A DNA stretch of 64,000 bases from the NCBI GenBank assembly GCA_002286855.1, contig NRSV01000008.1, positions 558,001 to 622,000 on the forward strand. Reading direction: 5' to 3'. Origin of the DNA: Bipolaris cookei. Taxonomy: Eukaryota > Ascomycota > Dothideomycetes > Pleosporales > Pleosporaceae. The notes beneath the pieces are model-generated. The model ran no database searches, was not told where the DNA came from, and worked only from the letters and a program-made list of their open reading frames with translations. This document shows positions 43,017-53,110 of this stretch, piece after piece; the stretch's first letter is position 1, and each line of letters starts with the position of its first letter. A program made the translations under genes and the position numbers.

Positions 43017-43563
43017 TCAATCCAGCTCTACGACCGTATTATCGTCCACAATCTCACTCAGTTTCTGTTTTACTTTGGTCCCGGCAACCCTTCCAGGCTT
43101 ATTTTTCGGGACAGCACTGGCCTTGGGCCTTGATTTTGCCTCCTGCAACAGGTGAGTGATGGCCTGGTCTATGTCTTCCTCCTTGTTGTATTCGATGGTA
43201 CGCACGCGCTTCTTCGGTCGCTGCTGTGCCTCATAATTCTGCTGGGACCTTTCCTTCGCTTCGATTTCCCAGCGTTTGCGGATCTCGTCTTCTGCTTTGT
43301 TCTCCATACTGTGGAACGAGGCATGGTGTCCACATCCGTCGCATTCATAGGAGGATGATGACTGCATCTGTGTTAGCACACGCAAAATGCGCCTTGAATT
43401 GAACCTGGTTATAAGGTCGGTAGAGGTTATTTACCTTGAGTGGGTGCAACATGAAGCGCAAACAAGGACATCTTGCCGCGAGTAAAGATGGCTTGTGGTT
43501 ACATTGGCCGCGCGGAGGGACATAATTCATTTGTGTCCAAACATTGGGTGAGCCCGTCGCCAT
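43017..43563 (-). CDS. Hypothetical protein with putative zinc-binding N-terminus (159 residues)
   Basis: Exons 43435-43563 and 43017-43367, with a 67-bp intron (GTAAAT to ACACAG), join in phase 0. The N-terminal half has Cys/His pairs: QCNHKPSL, RCPCLRFM and YECDGCGHHASFH, suggesting a small zinc-bound fold. The second half is highly charged and helical (EIRKRWEIEAKER, RPKKRVRTIEY), with a possible nuclear localisation signal. It is not recognised as a named family. The clean splice junction and the Cys pattern across both exons support a real gene, probably nuclear. It has no clear functional link to Med1. Confidence 0.7.
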
Positions 43564-44347
43564 GTCGAGCAAATGATAGACCAAGGGTTGTGCAACGTGC
43601 TCGTGCAAGTAGATAAGTCCATGACATTACGCAGAACGCGCGCGTCGGGGCTCAAGCAGTGGGCACATGCAAACGCCAAATTGTCTCGATTTCACGTGCT
43701 CTTGTTCGGCAGTAACCGCATTGGGGAAACCCCGCGCTCCACGACTTTCAGGCCCATCCCACGTCATAGCAGACATTGACTGGATTCTTTCTTCAATCAC
43801 ATAATTGGTCTACCAGTGTTTGAGCATCTGACATTCTAGATTATTGGGGCCAAGTTTTCTAACCATGCACAAATCGTGTGTTCTCTGCATGCCAAACTAT
43901 GACACGTAAATCTATTTTAAAGACGCAACCTAGATTTACACCTCGGCTTTAGGCAGGGAAACATCGCTCCGGCCCCGCCCTGGTCAGGACCCAGTAATCT
44001 GAGCAAACGATACTCGACGAAGAATTGGAAAAATGAAGCTTGATAAGCGCTCCTATCGGGATGCCCCGTGACTGGTGCTTGTACGGGACATAGGCGACCC
44101 ATGGGCGACCTATTGAAGCGAAGCGGAGGGCCTGAGAGTAACTGTCTAGCGCTGGAACTAGCGGTGGACAACACGGAAGACTTATGACCCCTAACCGGTC
44201 GACGATCGAGGCAGCGGGGTAGACGCCCTACGCCAGTATAAAAACCTTGGAATAGATGACAGACGGTCCAGACACCTGTGTTTATTTCCTTCTCTTGACT
44301 CAACCCAAAAGTATCTACAACAAGTATTACCCCGCATCACAGTCAAC
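43564..44347. other. Divergent intergenic DNA, about 780 bp
   Basis: It lies between the divergent starts of the small basic protein gene and the GFA-family gene. A TATA-like tataaaaacc near 44235 is about 110 bp before the GFA start. No gene is seen. Confidence 0.5.
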
Positions 44348-44889
44348 ATGCCTACTGGAGGATGTATGTGCGGCAACGTCCGCTATGAGGTGCAGGGCGA
44401 CATGGAGGCCCAGGTAAGTAGTAATTCCTTAAGCTTAGACGAGGCTAAAAGGAAGTACAGATCCTTTGCCATTGTTATGACTGCCGTAAAATCTCCGGAA
44501 CGACCTATTCGACCAACGCCCTCCACAGCAAGGATGGATTCAAGATCACCCAGGGAACTCCAAAAGAACACAAGAAGACAGCGGATAGCGGGAACAATAT
44601 TACATCCTTCTTCTGGTTCGTAACAGCGCAGACTGTGCATGCAGCTTCTAATGTTATGCAGTGGTGATTGCGGCTCCACCATGTGGCGGGAAAGTGACAG
44701 CTATACCGGCAAAATGATCATCAAGGTATATCCATAGGTATATATGGTCGGCCGGCCCTGCTAAGTGGTGAATAGGTGGGAACTCTAGACGATCATAGTA
44801 TCCTTGACAACTTCAGCACCAAGATGGAGTTGTTCACCAAGAACAGGCCCAAGTGGGTTGGCACTCAAGAGGGCGCCGCTCAAAAGTAA
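44348..44889 (+). CDS. GFA / CENP-V family zinc protein
   Basis: Four exons, 44348-44413, 44461-44615, 44662-44725 and 44776-44889, separated by introns of 46-50 bp, give 132 residues with consistent phases. Zinc ligands of the GFA fold are all visible: GCMCGNVRY (Cys 6 and 8), LCHCYDC (Cys 25, 27, 30) and, across a splice, CGDCGS (Cys 74 and 77). GFA (glutathione-dependent formaldehyde-activating) domain proteins bind one structural and one catalytic-type zinc. Some form S-hydroxymethylglutathione from formaldehyde, but many fungal paralogs have unknown substrates. Splice boundaries are strongly supported because the family Cys pairs appear only after joining. Confidence 0.9.
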
Positions 44890-45044
44890 ACCATGGCTTG
44901 AGCGTTATAGCATTTGTTTATGGATAAGGACAGTTGGGAATCAAGCGTACGGATCAAACGGCGACGAGCGGCAATGGGGATGGCATACGGTTGCGGAGTC
45001 GGAGTCGGATGCAAGTGTCAAGCCAAGTATCGAATCTACGAGCT

Positions 45045-45361
45045 CTATTCAGAGTCTGAACTCTCTGGCTCCTTTAAGCGTTCCCTCATCATCTGTGATT
45101 GTCAGCAATGCGTATGTCACCTTACATTGTGATGCATACCTGATTCAATCGGGCTTTGAGTTCGTTAACTTTGGTCTCCTTGACAAGGATGTGCTCCTCG
45201 TCAAGCTCCTCGATGATGTATTCATTGTTGTTTTTGCTGTCAATGTCCACCAACATGGCTTTGATGGAAGCATCGCACTTGACAAGCGTTCCTAGGGTGT
45301 TTAGCATAGCGAAAGGGGGTATGGCTTGGACAGAAGCAATACCTCTGATGGCTTTGACCAT
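45045..45361 (-). CDS. tfb5: TFIIH subunit Tfb5 (TTDA homologue)
   Basis: Three small exons, 45343-45361, 45140-45291 and 45045-45092, with introns of 51 and 47 bp, give a 72-residue protein. The sequence MVKAIRGTLVKCDASIKAM, then IDSKNNNEYIIEELDEEH and LVKETKVNELKARLNQ, matches Tfb5/TTDA over its whole length (about 70 residues). Tfb5 binds Tfb2 in the TFIIH core and stimulates the XPB helicase during nucleotide excision repair and transcription initiation. The gene is easy to miss because no exon exceeds 152 bp. The last 15 residues (MMRERLKEPESSDSE) rest on the second splice, which is well formed. Confidence 0.9.
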
Positions 45362-45981
45362 TTCAAAAATAGTGTAGAGGATGTCTGTGGGGGGCCGACT
45401 GTGTATGTAGTAACTAACTGGACAACAGGGTGCGAGCAATCAAAGGCAGGAGCGGCTGACGCGATCGCTTGGCGCTATCTGCATGCAATGATCAGCACGC
45501 CAAGATTCTGAGGATGATCGCTGCACGCCAACTGCGAGTGATCACAACACCATCCCCAACCTTGCCCTGTCGGCCTTCAGCTACATTTCTCATTCATACA
45601 ATGTGAAGAAATTCTTTCCACGATGAATCAGCGCGTCAATGACACTCCACTGTGCTTCGTACCTACTCCTCAGCTCCAAAGTAGCGTTGTCGCTCATTAC
45701 TTGCTTCTTCGGCACTCAGCTATCGCAGAAGGAAATGGCTGTTCGCGATGATCCTGAAACATGTTGCCAGAAATAAAGACACGAGCGCAACCCTACCTTT
45801 CGCCATGTTCTATTCCCTTTTCTCTGTTCTGGTCTCACCCTTTTGAGAGCAGTGTTTTCGTACTCCTGCTCCTGCTGGACGTCTCTGTTCCTTCTGCTGT
45901 CGTTTCGTTCATCCTTCCCTTTTTGAGCCATCCAAGGGCAAACTTCTCGATTTCGCTTCCATTGTGGCATTCGTCAACACA

Positions 45982-46449
45982 ATGCCCTTGCTTCCTCGTA
46001 TGGTAATAGCCGCTAGGCAAGTGTTCGAGGACGAAACGCCACACGAAGTCAGTGCCTTCAAATATTACTTCCTCCTCATCGGCGTGCTTGTTGTGATGGT
46101 CGCTTTCTTGCTATGGTACTTGCATCGACGTACGAAGAATAGAAGAGAGTTTTGTGGGCAGGATAGCGAGCAGCCACCAGCAAGGGATATCCAAACGTGG
46201 TCTCAACCTCGGAGATTCATGTATGGTATTTACGAAGCCAGTAACTCATTTCTTAGCCGCCAGAGTGAGGGCCTAGATCAAAATGGCGATGCACCACCAC
46301 CATATCAGCCCAAGTCAAGAGCCCCAACTATCGATGTGGAGATTCCGCTTCCAACCCTATCGAGGAGTCTGAGTCAACGCTCACAACGCTCCCAACCACC
46401 GCAATATCCTAGTAGTACTGGAGGAGCCACGAGTACTACCGAACGATGA
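45982..46449 (+). CDS. Single-pass membrane protein with PY motif (155 residues)
   Basis: An uninterrupted ORF starting MPLLPRMVIAARQVFED. One strong transmembrane segment (YYFLLIGVLVVMVAFLLWYL, about residues 29-48) is followed by a basic stop-transfer HRRTKNRR, so the long C-terminal tail should face the cytosol. The tail carries APPPYQP (about residue 116), a PY motif of the kind that recruits Rsp5-type ubiquitin ligases through WW domains, and a Ser/Gln-rich end. This layout resembles small fungal membrane adaptor proteins, but no named family is recognised. It is divergent from tfb5 with about 620 bp between the start codons. Confidence 0.65.
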   Translation: MPLLPRMVIAARQVFEDETPHEVSAFKYYFLLIGVLVVMVAFLLWYLHRRTKNRREFCGQDSEQPPARDIQTWSQPRRFMYGIYEASNSFLSRQSEGLDQNGDAPPPYQPKSRAPTIDVEIPLPTLSRSLSQRSQRSQPPQYPSSTGGATSTTER

Positions 46450-48579
46450 GAGTTTGTTCGTTCTTGAAGGGCCACTGGGACAAGACACGAGGGCCAGCCT
46501 TGCGGTTTGGCTACATGGAGAGAATTTGGGACCATAATATCCATCAGAATCCACATTGGTCACCTTGTTCGACTACGGGAATTTTTACCAGCCACTATGA
46601 ATCAACCTATTCACAGTTCCGATACTCCCCTTTGCTTTTGAAATTTGCACGCGCTTGCGCTACTGTCTTGTGTGATTGAACCCGACCGCCAAAAATCAAC
46701 TCAGTCGCGACCCACCTGGACTATACCTTCTAGCATTCCCCATAGCCACGCCATCTCGACCACTTGCAGTTTACAGCCTTGATTCTATGTGCAGTATAGC
46801 GTGGAAAGTCTGTCTTCCGGTTTCAAGCTAGCACGAGACGCATTTCCTGCAAGTTACCTTGCCACGCCAAGTGCTGCGTCGCTTGGCTCTGACGTGCTTT
46901 TCGTTGCCTAATTGCCACTGAAATTCCTAACCAATGCCCAGTTTCGGTATATGGCCAAGAATTAAGCATTCTCCTTCTGTTCGGATGCTGTCAAAAACGT
47001 CCAGGTACTATCGTGAGTGGTAACTAGCGAATGCAGCTTTTGTGGACTCAAATTTTGCGAAGATCTCATAAGTAGGCAACGAGAACGACGTATCATGACT
47101 TGGCCACTAGTGTTTTTTAATCTCGAAGATACGACCCTCTCATACTGCCGGGCTAAATTTCGCATTCTTAAGCGTCATTCTGTATATTTCTGAGCGCAAG
47201 GTTACTAATCGGATCTCAGCTTGTGCTATGCTAGCTCGGCCTACTACCCGGGCCATGCCGCTTCTCTTTTCGCGTGGTGGGCCGCCTCATGCAGAAGCGG
47301 CACAACGGCATACAGGCGGCACATTGCGTGCATAGGACAGTCATGAAGGTTGCGTCTTACGTTGTTTTGTGTTCAGTAATCTGTAGTCTTACTGGCTGTT
47401 CGTTGTTCTAGCAAAAGTCGACCCTCGCCTTCCATCGCACAACCTTCGTACGAGGCCATAAAGCACACATGTACACCGAACGCACTGCCAAGATCTCGGC
47501 ATGCACCCCACCGCAACCAGTTGGCTGCCGATATCTCGCTATGCGAGGATGCTGCACCTTTTCCGATCGCCGTTTGACATGGTGCTCTTGATTCCAAATT
47601 GTCTCGCAAGGCCAAGAAATTTCACAGCAGAAACTCTAGGCTACTTCTGATCGCTATACTTACCCAAAGTGTAGACTAACAGAACGATTCTTCACTCAAT
47701 GCGACTGTAAAGTCCAGTACTACACATAAATGGGCTTGCTTACCGTACCCGAACTGTACCTGACTAGATAACATGACGCAAAAGCGTACTTGATTATAAA
47801 TTCGTCCCTTGGTATACTGACTTGAGAAGCAGTGATGGCATTCGTAACTGCACGATCAGTGGCTTACATGTTATGCCCTTCTCCCGAACTGCTCGGAGCC
47901 GAGCTCGGTACACCGAGCACAAACAGACCAATCGAGTTTGCCAACATACACCACTGGATAAGGCTATTCCTTCTTCACGAAACTTCACCACTATCCGCTC
48001 TGCAATAACCTCATAGTTATGACTGAATCGCGCCGAGATGAGTGGTTATAATTGGCATGTTAAGCTGTAGCACTAATGCATCGGCCGATCTCCAGTCTCC
48101 ACCTTCTATGTCAAGGCTTCTAGCGCAATCGAGTAATTTACTACCAACATATCGGAGAGTCATTTGCTATGGATAATCCTCACTTGTTTTTATGGTCACA
48201 CAGACCTTGTTCTCTCCACAACTTTTCATGCGTCATGGTCAAACATCCCTGTTTATGGATAGAGTCTAGAAGGGTTAGTAATACGCAACCAGACCTAGGG
48301 AGTGATAACATATCGAGGCATAGGGCAGGTCAGAAATACAGTAAAAGGTGAGACATTCCACAATAGGAATGATCCCATCAGAGAAACTTTCTCTGGATGT
48401 GTACGAAAGACGCCAGGCAATCACTTCGGCCGGGCTGAACATTGAGACGAGTCTTTTCTTGATATCATCACAACATCGAAGCATATATCGCCACTGAATC
48501 CCCACTACCGCTAACATCAAACTACATTGTTGCCTGAGATACAGATCATCCGCTTTATCTACATACACATACACCAGTC
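46450..48579. other. Gene-poor stretch, about 2.1 kb
   Basis: No supported gene or element ends. Short frames on both strands have no domain or splice continuity. A sequence close to the carbonic anhydrase-like start probably contains its promoter. Confidence 0.45.
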
Positions 48580-49155
48580 ATGCCTATGCCGGGAATTCTC
48601 GTCGTCAGTGAGTCATCTCGCTGTCCATTAGCAGAACAGTAGCCTCAGATACATTTGTAACAACCTTAGTCACCTGCAACGAGACCAACCCATTGGTTGA
48701 CCCGGCACGCCACTTCAACCTCAACACTAATACTGCACGGGTTATCAGAACGGCCGGAGGACGCACAGAAGGAGCCATCAACAGTATCTATCAAGTAGCT
48801 CAGTCGGTCAAGATTGACATGATTGTTGTTGTTCAGCATACCAGTATGTGTTTACTTTGCTTTTGATAAAGTTTGCCTGATTAATGATTACTCAGGCTGT
48901 CCGTGGTCGCCAGGAGAAGTGGAAAACAATATCCGGTCAGACATTCAACGGCTCAAAGCCTCACCGTATGTTCAGAAAGATATATCCATCATTGGATATG
49001 TCCTTGATCTTACCACTGATCAACTATGTGAGGTTAGGTATGTTCGAGCCCTCTTTGAAACTTCCTCGTGGCAGTCTACATCCCCACCCACCATTTTCCA
49101 AAATCCGATTTGTCCATTTTTATGGCACTCGATAGAGAATCCACATTTAAGCTGA
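48580..49155 (+). CDS. Divergent beta-carbonic anhydrase-like protein
   Basis: Exons 48580-48607, 48649-48843 and 48896 onward join in phase across introns of 41 and 52 bp. The product has a beta-CA layout: Cys 19 (LVTCNETNPLVDP) where the family has C-x-D-x-R, VIRTAGGRTEGAINSIYQVA (the AGGR region), VVVQHTSC with His 73 and Cys 76 as H-x-x-C, and IIGYVLDLTTDQLCEV as the end of the fold. The three Cys/Cys/His zinc ligands remain, but the catalytic Asp/Arg dyad is replaced by Glu-Thr-Asn. The 3' end is uncertain: the frame runs to 49155, but a GTATGT donor after LCEV suggests a further intron and a slightly different tail. Confidence 0.65.
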
Positions 49156-49393
49156 ACACAGTATTGAGTCAGATCTGATGTATGCTAGGATTCTAATATT
49201 GAACGGAGTTAACATGCAAAGCAGTGTACCTCGGACCGGACCGGAAGTTGAAGCACGCCAGCATGCGCTTAATCAGATGAACGACTTTGGTCCATTCTGG
49301 AGCTGAGACTTTTGTACATTTATGTATCTTGTGATATACGGAATGATTCCTTATCTGATGATCACAATGAATCGTATTAACGACTAGATAGAT
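49156..49393. other. 3' flank of the carbonic anhydrase-like gene
   Basis: Possible last exon and terminator of the preceding gene, otherwise nothing recognised. Confidence 0.35.
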
Positions 49394-49457
49394 GTCGCAC
49401 GCGTAGGTGCGGTGAGAAAATGGAGGTTGTTGTTTGTCGCACGCGTAGGTGCGGTGA
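49394..49457. repeat. 22-bp direct repeat pair
   Basis: gtcgcacgcgtaggtgcggt occurs at 49394 and again at 49436, a 42-bp offset. It lies just before the 37-bp tandem array. Confidence 0.8.
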
Positions 49458-49573
49458 ATTGATGTGTGTATTGTGTATCTTGTATGTATAATCTTCTGTT
49501 ATATGATGTTGTGCTCTCTACAACTGTCTTTTGTACACGACCATTGCAGGGGCTTGTTACATGTAGAATATCG

Positions 49574-49690
49574 ACATACATCGGCTGTAGTCCATGCCGA
49601 TATATCCTGGCATAGTGTTGGCCGTAATTCATGCCGATATGTCCTGGCATAACATCGGATGTAATTCATGTCGATATATCCTTGCATAGT
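49574..49690. repeat. 37-bp tandem repeat, about three units
   Basis: Units starting catgccgatatatcctggca are found at 49593, 49630 and 49667 (37-bp period), with a few substitutions. Each unit contains complementary arms ATGCC and GGCAT around an AT-rich centre, so each can fold into a short hairpin. The array ends about 65 bp before element D. Confidence 0.8.
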
Positions 49691-49755
49691 CTGCGACAAT
49701 AGACGATGATGAGACCATGAGATCACGTCTAATCACTATCTTTCTATTTTGTGTA

Positions 49756-49788
49756 ACGTAACCTACCACCGAATGGCGCACTTTGCCA
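49756..49788 (+). repeat. Element D left terminal inverted repeat
   Basis: About 33 bp match the right end, with one copy of the GAATGGCGCAC motif followed by TTTGCC. Confidence 0.85.
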
Positions 49789-49815
49789 AGACCACACCTC
49801 TTTCTACCACTCACA

Positions 49816-51433
49816 ATGCCACAACCACTTAATCTTGAATCGCTTCCTCGTACAGCTAAAGTTACTCTTGCTATCCAAGCTATAAAATCTGACGCATCAT
49901 TAAGCCAGCGACGCGCTGCTGCTGCGTATAACGTGCCTGAAACTACCCTTCGAAGGCAACGCGCCAAACCAGCTTCTACACGCGTTATCTACCCCAACTC
50001 ATCAAAGCTTCAGAGGCTTGAAGAAGAGACGATTGTGCAGTATATAAAAAAGCTTGATGCGCGAGGCTTTGCCCCTACGCTTAGTTATATACAAGAGATG
50101 GCTAATCAACTGCTAGCTGCTTGCGGCGGTGGTCAGGTTGGAATCAACTGGGCCTACAAGTTTGTACGCCAAAGACCTGAGATCAAATCTCAGATGTATA
50201 GACCAAGAGATCACCGGAGAGTTCTATGCAGCAACCTAACTATTATCAGCCTCTGGTTTGACCTTGTACGCAACGTCAAAGCCAAGTATGGCATCCTGGA
50301 CGAAGATACCTACAACTTTGACAAGACTGGCTTCCAGGTAAGTGTTACTGGGTCAGTCAAGGTGGTTAATACCTCTGAGAGATGTCTCCAGCCACTTAGT
50401 GTTCAGCCTGGCGATCGTGAGTGGATCACTCTGATCCCTGGTATCAACGCCATGGGGTGGTCTATCCCACCTTTCTTCATCCTCAAAGCAAAGCACCACA
50501 ACAAGGCCTAGTATCACAACAATCCAAAGTATTGGAGAATTGGCGTCATTAAGAACGGCTGGACTACTAATGAGCTTGGTCTTGCCTGGCTACAGCACTT
50601 TATCCAACATATAGAGGCTCGTACAGTAGGCAGTCACAGGCTGCTCATTATCGACGGCCATGAGAGCCACAAGTCGCTCGCCTTCCAGGAACTCTGTAAG
50701 AATAGCAATATAATTACTCTTTATATGCATCCTCACACTTCCAATATCCTGCAGCCGCTTGACGTTGGCTGTTTGCTCCCCTGAAGCACGCATACAAGAA
50801 GGAGATCAGGGGCTTGGCAGACAGCCACATCAACTATGTTGATAAAAAAGCCTTTCAAGCAACGTTTTTAGCAGTATATAAGAAGGAAGTCTCAAAGAGC
50901 AATATCTTGTCAAGCTTCCGAGCCACTGGCTTGGTTCCACTGATCTAGAGGTGGTATTATCAAAGCTTGAAGTCAAGCCTCATACGCCAACTCCACCTCT
51001 ACCAGGACCTGCCTCCTGGCAACTTAAAACACCAAACAATGCTGTAGAAATAGACAGCCAAACGACGCTAATTATCAAGATGATAAGGGAACACAAGAGT
51101 TTCTCGCCTAATTCTATCATTGAGATGATTCTACAGATCAAAAAGGGTTTAACTTTGAAGGGCCATTCACACACGTTACTTGAAGCTCGAGTAGCTAAGC
51201 TTGAGGGAGCTAACAACGCTGCATCTGAGCGTAAGAAGCGTAAGAAGAAGCAGATCCAAGAAGTTAGAACCTTATCGTAGGCAGAAGCAGAGGAAATTAC
51301 ACGACAGAGAGACGCTGAGGCTGCAGCAGAGGCGGAGGAGATGCAAGCAGGTGGTAGCAGTAAAGGTATTTGTCGCTGCAAGACGTGCGGTGAGGCAGGA
51401 CACAACAAGCACACATGCATAAAGATGCAGTAA
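49816..51433 (+). pseudogene. Element D transposase remnant, nearly full length
   Basis: This is the least damaged of the four transposases. From the ATG at 49816 it reads 231 residues: HTH (DASLSQRRAAAAYNVPETTL), LDARGFAPTLSYIQEMANQL and NFDKTGF (Glu after the first catalytic Asp changed to Lys). A TAG at 50509 follows, where related copies have Trp. The rest has LLIIDGHESHKS near 50650, ILQPLDVGCL near 50755, an indel near 50780 and another TAG at 51278. The CCHC knuckle CKTCGEAGHNKHTC lies just before the stop at 51431. The changes are mainly C:G to T:A, in line with repeat-induced point mutation. Confidence 0.9.
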
Positions 51434-51508
51434 GCTCTAAGGATAAATTCTAGCTATTGTACGTCTTTATTGCTTGGTGTGGTGTTAAAATATCCAAGTG
51501 CAAAGGTT

Positions 51509-51565
51509 GGGTTGGTGCAAAGTGCGCCATTCCGGGAGTGTGCGCCATTCGGTGGTGGGTTACGT
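51509..51565 (-). repeat. Element D right terminal inverted repeat
   Basis: It carries an extra GGAATGGCGCAC motif unit relative to the left end, then CACTTTGCACCAACCCA. Confidence 0.82.
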
Positions 51566-51567
51566 TA

Positions 51568-53110
51568 ACATAAATCTCTACAACTTATTCATCCGGATGA
51601 CAGATATTGGAATCCATCTAGGATAACCGTTCCGCGTCACTATGCAGTTGCAATACAAAGTAACCATTATCAGAAATTATCCGAACCTAAATCAGGCACT
51701 GAGGGAGTGATCACGTGACTCCGGTTCCCCACGGATACCTGTGCACGGACCCAAGAGTACACCAACCCTTTTTCCTTTGAACGTAGAACAGAGACAGCAA
51801 TGAACAATAGTTACTTGCCACCCCTATTTACTCGCACGCTGTGTACACCGTGCAACTAGCTGTATTGACTTAGACATCTTGCTAATACCAAGCGCTGGCT
51901 AACCAATAGTCCATTCAACAGAAATCGATTTACTAATCGAGCGATAGGCCAGTTACAACCTAGCCTTCTTCGAAGCTCTATTGTTTATGTGTAAGCCCAG
52001 AAGTACCATGTATAGTCATGTGGTTACTCACTGACTAACAACGCTGTATTTAAACTTGCTCCTATCATCATATACATTAGAATACACAATACTTCACACA
52101 CGCTCAACTGCTTACAGTATGTATGTTTTTTTACTGCTTTTTTTCAGCACGTCATACGGGCACTGTGGGAAAAAGAATCTGAATAGAAGCTTTTCCAGCA
52201 TCAGACGAGTGTAAAACACCCTGTACCGCTTTTCTTGGCTTACTTCTGGTCGCTATCTCTTATATCTCTACATCACGTTCGTACGAAATACTTCGAAAGA
52301 TCTAAATTCACATCGAAATAACTTGCATGAAGCGCTTTCGCTGGGGTTGATTTTAGTAGCAAGGCCCCGAGTACGATATGCAAAGCAAGTCCGATCCAAG
52401 TCCAATAATCAAACAATACTATCGGAACCATTCCCATTCCCAGATAGCTCAAGAGAACCCTCGTTGCAGCATCACGCACAGAATCAGGTGCCCAAATGTG
52501 TTTGATGCTCTCAGATCTGCAGTGGTTGAGAACGCACGTGCGAGTTCGAACCAAGGAAAGCCAACGCGAAGATCAGCACACACCGCGGGTATCGGGGAAT
52601 CCAGCCATACCTCTGGAATTCCACAGACCATGGTTCGATATAGCGTTGGCATGGACTGGTGTACGGACAGATCGCTACTATTGGCGCATCCATACCACTA
52701 ACGCACGCATGCAGTCATACCCCCGCTCTATCTGCTTCCGCCACAGACACGGATACATGAAGTGTGCAGATACTCTTGTAAATCACTCAATTTGTAGGGA
52801 ATCGTTAGGCGGTACGGTTCACTACTAGCTCAAACGACCAATCGCAAACTATGTTGTTTCTTTTTCCATATCTGCGTCCTAATGCACCCGGGTCATCGAT
52901 GCCGCTGCCTCTGCGCAGGGTCATCTACACGCGTCGTCAGCTTCTTCAAATCGAGTGGAGAAAGTTATGCGGTAGTCGCGTCGTTGCCGCATTGTGGGGT
53001 TCCCAAGCGTGGCTGTAGTTGTGGTGTTAAAAGCGCGGATGTCCCTTGCGGTATGTTGCCGAGATGAGCGCTGGTAGTTCTCACGCTGGCCTGTGTACGG
53101 AGTATCGACT
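51568..53110. other. Gene-poor stretch between element D and the MFS gene
   Basis: It contains a probable solo LTR (51990-52116). A membrane-like minus-strand frame at 52273-52554 lacks an ATG and splice partners. The last few hundred bases are the MFS gene promoter. Confidence 0.45.
51990..52116. mobile_element. Probable solo LTR, 127 bp
   Basis: It starts TGTAAGC and ends GCTTACA, exact complements. Flanking 5-mers are TTATG and GTATG, matching at four of five positions. A TATA-like tatttaaa lies near 52048. The inverted termini and near-duplicate flanks support an old solo LTR, but this is weaker than the other two. Confidence 0.5.

Larger units (their letters stand above)
49756..51565 (+). 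mobile_element. Element D: pogo-like transposon, plus orientation
   Basis: The inverted ends start acgtaacctaccaccgaatg at the left and, as reverse complement, acgtaacccaccaccgaatg at the right. They are flanked by TA at 49754-49755 and 51566-51567. The length is 1,810 bp, close to the standard size. The right end holds two copies of a GAATGGCGCAC motif, the left only one, the mirror image of element C. Confidence 0.9.

Noticed and set aside
51640..51985. Possible further LTR upstream of 51990, because of a cacgtgact block resembling the other LTRs
   Set aside because: No matching termini or target duplication could be found.
52273..52554. 93-codon minus-strand frame with a hydrophobic stretch
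   Set aside because: It begins at TTG with no usable ATG until mid-frame and has no splice continuity.
52501..52570. tRNA-like B box (gttcgaacc near 52544)
   Set aside because: The bases around it do not form a T-arm stem and no acceptor stem or A box lies at the right distance.
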